The notes under the pieces were generated by a model. It was not told where the DNA came from. It saw only the letters and a list, made by a program, of their open reading frames with translations, and did not search any database. The translations under genes were made by a program, and so were the position numbers. From Gleimia coleocanis DSM 15436 (GTDB lineage Bacteria > Actinomycetota > Actinomycetes > Actinomycetales > Actinomycetaceae), in contig NZ_DS999543.1 of assembly GCF_000159015.1 (NCBI RefSeq), positions 434,001 through 498,000 on the forward strand: a stretch of DNA of 64,000 nucleotides. The letters are read 5' to 3'. Numbering within the stretch: the stretch's first letter is position 1; each line of letters begins with the position of its first letter. Below, piece by piece: positions 47,428 through 55,233 of the stretch.

Positions 47428-48804
47428 TCAGTCGTGTGCGTGCAGTGCCTTGCCAGCAAGTGCCAGCGCTGCTTCACCGATGGATTCGTTCTGGGTTGGG
47501 TGTGCGTGAATGAGCGCAGCCAAGTCTGCTTCATAGGCTTCCCAGTTAACAATCAGCTGGCCTTCGCCAACCTGTTCGCCCATACGAGCGCCGATTGCGT
47601 GGAAACCAACGATTGGGCCATCAACCACGGAAACCAGCTTAACGAAACCAGCGGTGTCCAGAATCTGGGACTTACCATTGCCAGCTAGGTTGAATTCAAC
47701 AGCCTTAACCTTGTCTTCACCGTACTGTTCCTTAGCCTGCTTTTCAGTCAGACCTACGGAAGCGATTTCTGGTTCACAGAAGGTTACGCGTGGGATGCCG
47801 GATTCTACGATTGGCTGTGGGTTTAGGCCAGCGATCTCTTCTGCGACGAACAGACCCTGTGCGAAGCCACGGTGTGCCAGCTGCAGACCTGGAACGATAT
47901 CGCCAACTGCGTAGATGTTACCAACACCGGTGTGCAGACGATCGTTTACCAGCACGAAGCCACGGTCCATAGGGATACCGTTTTCTTCGTAACCCATGTT
48001 TGCAGTCTGTGGGCCACGACCAATTGCCACCAGCAGTACGTCAGCATCGTAGGTCTTACCATCAGAGGTAGTTACGTGTACGCCGTGATCGTCTTGGGTG
48101 ACGGACTGGAACATGGTCTTAGTCTTGAAGTTAATCTTGCGCTTACGGAAAGCACGTTCCAGGTTCTTAGAGATAGCTTCATCTTCGTTAGGAACCAGGT
48201 GTGGCAGGCCTTCAATGATGGTTACGTCAGTGCCGAAAGAGTTCCATACGGATGCGAATTCAACACCGATTACGCCACCGCCCAGGACTACTGCGGAGGA
48301 TGGAATCCAATCCATCTGCAGTGCCTGTTCGGAGGTGATTACTCGACCTTCAATGTTCAGACCTGGGATGGTCTTAGAGTAGGAGCCGGAAGCTAAGATG
48401 ATGTTCTTGCCGCGGTATGCCTTGCCGTCTACAGTAACGGTGTCAGGAGCAGTCAGACGACCCCAACCGTTTACGTATTCAATGTTGCGGCTCTTTACCA
48501 GGCCCTGCAGACCCTTGTAGAGCTTGCCGATGACGCCGTCACGGTATTCGCCTACGCGCTGCATATCGATTCCCATGAACTGGGAGTTAACGCCGAAGAA
48601 TTCAGAGTGCTTTACGTTTTCAGCAACTTCAGCAGCGTGCAGGTATGCCTTGGTTGGAATGCAGCCACGGTGGAGGCAGGTGCCACCCAGCTTATCGCCT
48701 TCGATGAGAGCTACTTTCAGGCCCAGCTGTGCGCCGCGCAGTGCAGCGGCGTAGCCACCTGATCCAGCACCAAGAATGACAATGTCGTACAGTTCTTCAC
48801 TCAC
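47428..48804 (-). CDS. lpdA: Dihydrolipoyl dehydrogenase (E3)
   Basis: E3 reoxidises the dihydrolipoyl groups of E2 and passes electrons to NAD. The 458-residue protein has the FAD motif IVILGAGSGGYAAALRGAQL, the redox disulfide GGTCLHRGCIPTK, the NAD-binding AVVLGGGVIGVEFASVW, and the C-terminal His-Glu pair HAHPTQNESIGEAAL. GAGGAG precedes a GTG at 48804; the open frame to 48840 is less likely. Followed by sucB, with pepA just beyond, the order matches many actinobacteria. Confidence 0.95.
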   Translation of the reverse strand: MSEELYDIVILGAGSGGYAAALRGAQLGLKVALIEGDKLGGTCLHRGCIPTKAYLHAAEVAENVKHSEFFGVNSQFMGIDMQRVGEYRDGVIGKLYKGLQGLVKSRNIEYVNGWGRLTAPDTVTVDGKAYRGKNIILASGSYSKTIPGLNIEGRVITSEQALQMDWIPSSAVVLGGGVIGVEFASVWNSFGTDVTIIEGLPHLVPNEDEAISKNLERAFRKRKINFKTKTMFQSVTQDDHGVHVTTSDGKTYDADVLLVAIGRGPQTANMGYEENGIPMDRGFVLVNDRLHTGVGNIYAVGDIVPGLQLAHRGFAQGLFVAEEIAGLNPQPIVESGIPRVTFCEPEIASVGLTEKQAKEQYGEDKVKAVEFNLAGNGKSQILDTAGFVKLVSVVDGPIVGFHAIGARMGEQVGEGQLIVNWEAYEADLAALIHAHPTQNESIGEAALALAGKALHAHD

Positions 48805-48953
48805 GTGATACTCCTCTGTGCAATGTAGATGGACCGGCAATGGTCACACTTGGGTCTATTGTCCCACTTTTGTGGGGGCTTTGTCTTGAAAAAACGTCCG
48901 TTTCGAACGTGATATATCAGCCAAAACTAGCCGACAATAGTTCCTATATAAAT

Positions 48954-49001
48954 GGTAACGCTCATTCAGAAAGATTGTTAACTTTCTGAATGAGCGTTAC
49001 C
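48954..49001. terminator. 20-bp perfect inverted repeat upstream of lpdA and downstream of pepA
   Basis: GGTAACGCTCATTCAGAAAG and its exact complement flank an 8-nt loop. It lies 22 bp past the pepA stop on the minus strand and about 150 bp before lpdA. It would be a terminator for pepA, but lacks a T-run. Confidence 0.6.
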
Positions 49002-49023
49002 TCTAATGAGTTATAAAAACATC

Positions 49024-50490
49024 TCAGGCAAGGGTTTCCAACCACTCGACCAGGGTCAAAACGCCCATGCCGGTAGCACCCTTAGCATTCGCACCCCAAG
49101 GTGCTTCATCATTGAATGCCGGACCAGCAATATCAATGTGAGCCCAAGGCTTAGCGCCAACAAACTCCTGTAGGAAAATACCTGCGGTGAGCATGCCACC
49201 CCAACGAATGCCAGAGTTCTTAATGTCGGCAACCGTAGTGTTCAAAGTTGCGCGCAGGTAGGAAGGTAGCGGAGCAGCCCACATCGCTTCACCCACTTCA
49301 TTCGCAGCGGAAACAATTACGTCGCGAACTTCCGGAGTTCCCATTACACCAGCGGTGCGAACCCCTAAACCAACCATCTGTGCGCCAGTCAAAGTTGCTA
49401 CATCGACAATTGCATCAGTATCAGTTTCAGCTGCCAATGCCAAAGCATCAGCCATCACTAAACGACCTTCAGCATCGGTGTTAGTGGTTTCCACACTCAA
49501 ACCGTTGCGCATAATCAGTACGTCAGATGGGCGCTGAGCAGTGGAAGAAGGCAGGTTTTCAGCCAAAGCCAAATAGGTGGTTACAGCTACTGGCAGTTCC
49601 AACTTGGCGGCAGCCAGAGTGGAAGCTAAAACGGTAGCAGCACCCGCCATATCGCACTTCATAGTTTCCATAGATTCAGATGGCTTCAAAGACAAGCCAC
49701 CAGAGTCAAAGGTAATGCCCTTACCAATGAATGAAACCTTACGTTCTGCGCCTGCTGGAGTGTAAGACAGCTTCACTAGACGTGGCTTATGAGTGGAACC
49801 CTGGCCAACCGCCACGATGCCACCACAGTTTTCAGCAACCAGACGTTCGAAGTCCCAAACTTCAACTTCGATTCCCAGTGGAGTAGCAACTTCCTCAGCG
49901 TAAGCTGCGAAAGTTTCTGGGTAAAGGTCATTAGGAGCTCGGTTAACCAAGTCCATAACTTCAATCATGGAAGCCGCTAGAACCTGAATGCGGGTGATAG
50001 CCAGTTCTTCATCCAAATCTTCAGGTGCCAAAATAACGATTTCATCTAGCACATTAACCTCGTGGTTACCGTACTTTTTGAATTCATAGTTACCCAGCAG
50101 CGCGCCTACGCCAGCAGAAACTACCTCATCGAAAGAAACATAGGCTCCCGCCAGAACTACTTTGCTAGCTTTAGAGCCACGGACACCAATAGCCGCATAG
50201 TGGCGGTGGCGACCGGTACCAGCCATTTCAATGCCATCATCGAAGCTAGTACCACGACGCTTAGCCATTTCACTTACTTCGGTACCAATCAAAGCAACCT
50301 TAGTTGCAGCAGTGCCGCAGGAAGGCAAAGTAGTGAGGGAACCAGCTTCGTGAGAAGCCTGCAGCTGCTGAGCAGCGGTAGCTAGTTCGGGGGCGTCTAC
50401 ATTAATAACGCCGTTTTCGTTCAGGTATGCAACCAGCAGGTCAGCAGAAACTGCTGCTGGGTTTTCGTAAATAAAAGAAATATTTGTCAT
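49024..50490 (-). CDS. pepA: Leucyl aminopeptidase (M17)
   Basis: This 488-residue cytosolic metallopeptidase removes N-terminal residues from peptides. The M17 signature NTDAEGRLVMADAL is present with catalytic Arg, and metal ligands lie in GKGITFDSGGLSLKP and CDMAGAATVL. PWAHIDIAGPAF marks the C terminus. ATG 50490 (MTNISFIYEN) is chosen over a frame to 50526. Next to lpdA-sucB, as in other actinobacteria. It is divergent from the membrane protein gene at 50585. Confidence 0.93.
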   Translation of the reverse strand: MTNISFIYENPAAVSADLLVAYLNENGVINVDAPELATAAQQLQASHEAGSLTTLPSCGTAATKVALIGTEVSEMAKRRGTSFDDGIEMAGTGRHRHYAAIGVRGSKASKVVLAGAYVSFDEVVSAGVGALLGNYEFKKYGNHEVNVLDEIVILAPEDLDEELAITRIQVLAASMIEVMDLVNRAPNDLYPETFAAYAEEVATPLGIEVEVWDFERLVAENCGGIVAVGQGSTHKPRLVKLSYTPAGAERKVSFIGKGITFDSGGLSLKPSESMETMKCDMAGAATVLASTLAAAKLELPVAVTTYLALAENLPSSTAQRPSDVLIMRNGLSVETTNTDAEGRLVMADALALAAETDTDAIVDVATLTGAQMVGLGVRTAGVMGTPEVRDVIVSAANEVGEAMWAAPLPSYLRATLNTTVADIKNSGIRWGGMLTAGIFLQEFVGAKPWAHIDIAGPAFNDEAPWGANAKGATGMGVLTLVEWLETLA

Positions 50491-50572
50491 AGCTTCTAGT
50501 CTAACTAAGTTTATTTCTAAGGGCATAGTCTTACCTATGTGCTTGCGGTAAAGAAAATACTCTTTGAGTAGA

Positions 50573-50578
50573 TATACT
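50573..50578 (+). promoter_or_regulatory. -10 element of a probable leaderless promoter
   Basis: TATACT ends 6 nt before the ATG at 50585, with no Shine-Dalgarno sequence between them. It sits inside the palindrome GAGTAGATATACTC. The transcription start would be at or near the ATG. Confidence 0.5.
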
Positions 50579-50584
50579 CAACGT

Positions 50585-51115
50585 ATGAGTATTTTTCAGA
50601 AACTGGTTAGTTATTGCAAAGCGCCCTCCGGACAGTGGCCTGCCAGCCGCCTTTCTCCGGTGCGCTCTGCGAAAGACCAACGTGGTCCGGCCTGGGGGTT
50701 GGGGCGCGTTGTAATCGCCAGTTTTTGGATTAGCTCACTGTGGTATCTGTGGGCAGAAGCCACCAGCTTAGTAAAAATGATTGCCGGTCAAGACGCTAGT
50801 TTTAGTACCTCTGAGACGGTTACCAGCTGGTCTGTGGCCCTGGGGAAACTACTGCCGGTTTTGTTGTTTTTTGTGATTGCGGTTTCTTTAACTCACAATG
50901 GGCGACGGATGCGTAAAGTAGGCGGAATTTCGCTTCTATTAACCGTTTTAGGTTTACTATCGACCTTGATTAGGGATGAAAAAACTGCCTCCCTGGTGTG
51001 GTTGAACCTGGGAAGCAGCTTCTATTATCTGCCGCTAATTCTCAGCTGCGTTGGCTTTGTCTGGCTCTGGTGGTCCAACCCGCGCCGCATCGTAGAACTA
51101 GCTGAAAAATTCTGA
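50585..51115 (+). CDS. Hypothetical membrane protein
   Basis: This 176-residue protein of no recognised family has an N-terminal cytosolic stretch with SPVRSAKDQRGPAWGLGR and four hydrophobic segments (about 40-60, 83-103, 113-130, 140-160), ending RRIVELAEKF. It is convergent with trmL; the stops are directly adjacent. A leaderless start at ATG 50585 is likely. Function unknown. Confidence 0.7.
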   Translation: MSIFQKLVSYCKAPSGQWPASRLSPVRSAKDQRGPAWGLGRVVIASFWISSLWYLWAEATSLVKMIAGQDASFSTSETVTSWSVALGKLLPVLLFFVIAVSLTHNGRRMRKVGGISLLLTVLGLLSTLIRDEKTASLVWLNLGSSFYYLPLILSCVGFVWLWWSNPRRIVELAEKF

Positions 51116-51577
51116 TTAAACCCCGCCTGGATAACCCAGCTGGCGCCATGCTTCATAAAGCACGATAGAAGCAGAGTTAGTTAAATTCAAAGAACGACGT
51201 TCAGGGAGCATGGGGATACGTGCCGCCAGCTTCACTTGTGGATGATCTAAAACCCACTGAGGCAGTCCGGTGCTTTCCTTACCGAATAGCAGTGCGTCTC
51301 CATCTTGGTAGCTGATATCACCGTAGAAAGTGGTGGCATGCCCGGTGAAAGCGTAGATGTTACCTTCGATTCCGGCAAAGGCGTCTTCTAAATCTGGGTG
51401 GGTTTGGACGTGTGCTAAGTCGTGGTAGTCCAGTCCAGCACGACGCAGTTTGGAATCCTCCATGTCGAAACCGAATGGTTCTACCAGGTGGAGCATGCTT
51501 CCGGTGCAGGCTGAGAGGCGAATCGCAGCGCCTGAGTTTCCAGCGATTTCTGGTTCAAAGTAAATAATGTGCAACAC
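51116..51577 (-). CDS. trmL: tRNA (cytidine(34)-2'-O)-methyltransferase, TrmL type
   Basis: This 153-residue SPOUT enzyme methylates the 2'-O of wobble C/U34 in tRNA-Leu isoacceptors in the best-studied case. HIIYFEPEIAGNSGAAIRL at the N terminus, LLFGKESTGLPQWVLD, and the knot motif IPMLPERRSLNLTNSASIVL are diagnostic for SpoU/TrmL. Length is the minimal TrmL size. The window also holds a tRNA-Leu gene, but no functional link is implied. Confidence 0.92.
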   Translation of the reverse strand: MLHIIYFEPEIAGNSGAAIRLSACTGSMLHLVEPFGFDMEDSKLRRAGLDYHDLAHVQTHPDLEDAFAGIEGNIYAFTGHATTFYGDISYQDGDALLFGKESTGLPQWVLDHPQVKLAARIPMLPERRSLNLTNSASIVLYEAWRQLGYPGGV

Positions 51578-51621
51578 GATGTTTAGTTTAGGTTATCTGC
51601 GGGCTAGTTTCATACCTGTTT

Positions 51622-52164
51622 TTAGTTTTCTGCAGGTTCTTGGTAGGTGAAAGTGATGGACGCGCGCGCAATGGTGTGGAATAATGCGTGGAAAGAAGCG
51701 GTGGTGATGGTGGTGTCGTCGGCTAGTTCTAAGCTGTCTACATCCAGTGCATGAACCGTGAAAACGTAACGGTGGGGGCGGTCTCCTGCTGGTGGGGCGG
51801 CACCGAAGTAGTTTGGTTCGCCTGTGTCATTTGGTAGATGGTAGGCGGGGCCGTCTAATTCTAAATCTGAGAATCCGGCGTTTTCTGCGAGTTCAGTTTG
51901 AGAGGCGGGCAGGTCGAGGATACCCCAGTGCCAGTAGCCGGCGGGAGTGGGGGCGTCGGGGTCGAAGCAGGTGATGAAGAATGATTCGGTTTCTGCTGGG
52001 AAGTCGCTCCATTTTAAGTGTGGGGAGATGGAGCCTCCGGCTGCGGTTTGGGTAGCGGGGAGGGTGCTGTCTGCTTCTGCAGTTTCTGAGATGAGGGTGA
52101 AAGAGGGGACTGGGGGAAGTGTCTGGTCTGGGTGGGGCGCTAGTGGGCGGGCGTATAGGTCCAT
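51622..52164 (-). CDS. YbhB/YbcL family phosphatidylethanolamine-binding protein (PEBP)
   Basis: This 180-residue PEBP/Raf-kinase-inhibitor-like protein has the ligand-site blocks SPHLKWSDFPAETESFFITC, CFDPDAPTPAGYWHWGILDL, and GAAPPAGDRPHRYVFTVHAL. Bacterial members bind small anionic or phospholipid ligands but have no agreed role. No signal peptide is seen, so it is probably cytosolic. It lies upstream of the SOS/mutasome locus on the opposite strand. Confidence 0.9.
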   Translation of the reverse strand: MDLYARPLAPHPDQTLPPVPSFTLISETAEADSTLPATQTAAGGSISPHLKWSDFPAETESFFITCFDPDAPTPAGYWHWGILDLPASQTELAENAGFSDLELDGPAYHLPNDTGEPNYFGAAPPAGDRPHRYVFTVHALDVDSLELADDTTITTASFHALFHTIARASITFTYQEPAEN

Positions 52165-52284
52165 GGTTTTCTTTCTGTCGTTTATTTTTAGTTTAGCTTA
52201 GGGGTTTGGGTGGGATTTTATTTTCCGAGGGCGGATGGGAAACTCTTAATGAAAATAATTTTGTCAGTGCAGTGGTGGTAGATT

Positions 52285-52300
52285 TAGAACAAGTGTTCGA
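52285..52300. promoter_or_regulatory. LexA (SOS) box upstream of imuA'
   Basis: TAGAACAAGTGTTCGA differs from the consensus by one half-site base. It lies 33 bp before the imuA' start and just before a run of eight G (52311-52318). The rest of the site equals the box at dnaE2. Confidence 0.85.
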
Positions 52301-52333
52301 TAGGTTTCTTGGGGGGGGAAATGAGATACGGAA

Positions 52334-52684
52334 ATGTCTGCATTAGCTCTCGAAATGCCTCAGTCTCTGCAAGCGCAGCGTTTAGAAAAAGCTCGCTTGC
52401 AACTTATTGTTGCTGAAAATAACTTGGGTTTAGCTTCGCAGCAGAGCCGAAATGGGAAAGTTTGGCATGTGGATGGAAGTAACCAACAACTTTTACAGGT
52501 TTTAGCGGATCTAATCGATGGTTTTGACGTAACTGTCTGTGGAAATATTTTCTTAAATAACCGTGAACAAACTAGGATTGCTGCGAAAGTTCGTAAACGT
52601 AAAAACTTACTTTTAACTTTGCAGCCCTGGGTGGGCATATCTCGAAACTGGAGTTTTGAAACTGCTTGGAAGCAGGTGGGATAA
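52334..52684 (+). CDS. Short ImuA'-like protein of the mutasome cassette (possibly truncated)
   Basis: This 116-residue ORF sits directly before imuB, in the position of the ImuA/ImuA' RecA-like accessory of the damage-induced mutasome. Its core VWHVDGSNQQLLQVLADLID followed by GFDVTVCGNIFLNN and RIAAKVRKRKNLLLTLQPW resembles the C-terminal half of actinobacterial ImuA-like proteins, but no Walker A loop is seen. It is about half the usual length, so it may have lost its front part. It is controlled by a LexA box and touches imuB (stop and ATG separated by 0-1 bp). Since imuB is dead, it may be non-functional too. Confidence 0.6.
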   Translation: MSALALEMPQSLQAQRLEKARLQLIVAENNLGLASQQSRNGKVWHVDGSNQQLLQVLADLIDGFDVTVCGNIFLNNREQTRIAAKVRKRKNLLLTLQPWVGISRNWSFETAWKQVG

Positions 52685-54503
52685 ATGCCGGTAGTTTTAG
52701 TGTTAATCCCAGATTGGGAAACGAATTCACTAGTAGTTGAGGTGCCTCCGGGAGCATCCGCTGTGACGGTTAATAAAGGAAAAGTTAGCGCAGTTACGAA
52801 AGCCGCTACACACTTTGGGGTAGAAGTAGGGATGAAACTGGGGTTAGCCCAGCAACTTTGTGCGGATTTAGTAGTTTTAGCTGAAGATAAGTTACGCGCG
52901 CAACGGGCATTTCTGCCAGTTTTAGAGGCTTTAGATGAAGTTTCTGCTTTTGTGCAGGCTGTGCGCCCAGGGCTAGCAATTTTCCACTTCCAAAGAACTT
53001 GGAAGCAGAGTTTTTGGGAAACTCTTTAAATGCTACTATTTCTAAATTTTGGAAGCAACAGTGGACACTGTAGCTACTTATACGGGAGCAGAATCTTATG
53101 TGGCAGCTGGGGAAAGCCTGTTAGATGCTTGGCATAATCTATAACTACTTACCGCACGCGAAAACGCAAATACGTGAGATAAAAACAACGGGTGAGTTAG
53201 AACTTTTAAGTTTAAGGCAACTGCTACCTGAAACAGATCAGTACTTTGCCCAAATGCTTAAGGAACTACAAAACCTCGGAATCTTAAAAATAGCTGATTT
53301 GGAAATACTGGGGTGGGTGACTCTTAAAACTAGGTTCGGTTTAGCAGCGCAAACTTTAGAACAGCTACTTAACGGTAAAACTAACCATACTTTAGAGATT
53401 CCAGAAGCTACCGAAATTCTTATTCGGCTAGCGTTGGAATAACCTGTGCAGGATCCGCTTTTAATCGTGGGACAACTTTTATAAGGGATTCAAGAACTAT
53501 TACAAAAATTACAAGGCCGGCAAATAAGTGCCCAGAATCTGCTAATTAAAGCGAAAATACGGGTTCCTTCAGAAACTGCCTGGGAAGAAGGCTTAAGTGA
53601 ATACGTGCTTAAAGAGCTAGTTCGTAACTGGGCTTTATTTCAGTTTCCTACACCGCAATATTTAATCAGTCGAGTGCAGTGGTAACTATAGGTTTGGCTA
53701 CAAACTTTGAGCAGCACAATGCCTACGCAAGCATTTATGCGACCTGCAGGTAGGGAAGTAATAGCAGTAGACTTATCCCTCTTACATTTTGGAATAGTAG
53801 AAGTGGAATTAGTAGCCACAGATTTAGTGCCAGTGGCTGTGAATGCGCAGAAACTATGGGGAAATAAAACAGCCAGTGAATTAAGAGCAATAAACGCCGC
53901 CCTCAAAATCCAAACTAGGTTAGGAAACGGGCAAGTACAGCAGCTAAGAGTAGTTCCTGGGTGGGACTCCCACAGCCGGGTGGAATACCGCGAATGGGGA
54001 GAAAAAATAATATCCCTACCCTGCAGCTAGGATATTTACCGCACCAAGAGCACCGCGAATGGGGAGAAAAAATAATATCCCTACCCTGGGAAAACTGGCA
54101 ATTTAAAAGCAAACTTGCAGACGAACCTAACTATCAGCAGGCACAACGCTGGGTAGGAGCAATAGAAGGGCCAGCACCTGCAGTAGTTTTTGAAAAACCT
54201 TGGGAATGTAACCTGCAAACAATGGACCTTGCCCCCATTAACTTAACTGAAAGTGGAATGTTACAAGGAGCTCCCCACTACCTACGTTTTCTTCAAAAAA
54301 CCTGTCAGCAGCTACAGGATGAGGGGATAGTTTTAGAAACTGAAAATCTGGTTGAAGATTATCAAGGTTCCTGGATGCAACTGGGAAAATGGTGGGAAAC
54401 TCCGCAGAAAACCGGGAAAATCTGGTTAAAGATTAGGGTCGGAAACCAATGGCTACTGGTAGTGAAGTACCAGAGAAAATGGTGGCTAATGGGAAGTTGG
54501 TGA
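52685..54503 (+). pseudogene. imuB: imuB (inactive Y-family polymerase-like mutasome protein), multiply disrupted
   Basis: The pieces together match ImuB, the beta-clamp-binding hub that recruits DnaE2. Piece 1 (52685-53029) starts VVLVLIPDWETNSLVVE. Remains of the middle are ATISKFWKQQW and VATYTGAESYVAAGESLLDA in two other frames. Piece 2 (from about 53190) has TGELELLSLRQLLPETD, then stops at 53440, 53482, 53683 and 53689 in that same frame. A further piece has MRPAGREVIAVDLSLLHFGI. The last piece (to 54503) ends KIWLKIRVGNQWLLVVKYQ, the usual ImuB C terminus. At least three frameshifts, four stop codons and a local duplication make it a clear pseudogene. Confidence 0.88.
53987..54088 (+). 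repeat. 37-bp direct repeat inside imuB remnant
   Basis: ACCGCGAATGGGGAGAAAAA and the next 17 bases (53987-54023) recur exactly at 54052-54088. The 65-nt offset is not a multiple of three, so it shifts the frame. Flanking sequence (CAGCTA before each) is partly similar, so it looks like an imperfect tandem duplication. Confidence 0.92.
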
Positions 54504-54564
54504 CTGCCAAAAACGGATGCTAATAAGTTAAACTAACAGAGGATAAGACTATTAAGGAGACAAA

Positions 54565-55194
54565 GTGGCTAAACTGTATTTCCGCTACGGCGCTATGAAC
54601 TCAGGTAAGTCCACAGCTCTTTTACAAGCAGCCTACAACTATGAGGAACGCGGGCAAAGAGTAATTTTAGCAAAACCCGCTATCGACGTTAAAGGCGACG
54701 CGCAAATTGTTTCACGCCTGGGAGTAACTCGCACCGTACACATGCTGGTGGGTGCAGAAGAAAATTTCCGTGATTGTTTCTTAGAAATCGCTTCCGGACA
54801 TGACGAAAATGCCCTGGTTAAAGATGTAGCTTTAAAACCAGTAGCAGCTCTACTAGTAGATGAAGCTCAGTTTTTCACCCCACAGCAAATCGATGATATG
54901 TTCCGCATCGCGGTGTTAGATAATGTGCCGGTGCTGGCATACGGTATTCGCACAGATTTTCAAACTGTCGCCTTTCCCGGAGCAAGGCGACTTCTGGAAA
55001 TCGCTCATACTTTAGAAGAACTAAAAACCATTTGTCGCTGTGGGCGCAAAGCTGTATTCAACGGGCGAACTGTAGACGGGAAATTTATTTTCGACGGCGA
55101 CCAAGTAGCTATCGATGGTGTCGCCGTAGGCTACGAATCCCTCTGTGGCGCATGCTACCTTGAAGAGTCAGCTGGGAAACTCCAAGACCGTTAA
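54565..55194 (+). CDS. tdk: Thymidine kinase (class II)
   Basis: Thymidine kinase phosphorylates thymidine in pyrimidine salvage. The 209-residue protein has the P-loop YGAMNSGKSTALLQAAYNYE, the catalytic-Glu region LLVDEAQFFTPQQIDD, and the lasso and zinc-site cysteines CRCGRKAVFNGR and SLCGACY. GTG at 54565 follows AAGGAG. It is intact although it lies between the remains of imuB and dnaE2. The gene is about 60 bp downstream of imuB; no LexA box was found just before it. Confidence 0.95.
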   Translation: MAKLYFRYGAMNSGKSTALLQAAYNYEERGQRVILAKPAIDVKGDAQIVSRLGVTRTVHMLVGAEENFRDCFLEIASGHDENALVKDVALKPVAALLVDEAQFFTPQQIDDMFRIAVLDNVPVLAYGIRTDFQTVAFPGARRLLEIAHTLEELKTICRCGRKAVFNGRTVDGKFIFDGDQVAIDGVAVGYESLCGACYLEESAGKLQDR

Positions 55195-55233
55195 ACACGT
55201 AAATACTGGGAATACACTCGAAAAGACTTTGTT

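Noticed and set aside
48900-48915. Possible LexA box (CGAACGTGATAT) upstream of lpdA
   Set aside because: Only one half-site matches; no GTTCG partner at the right spacing.
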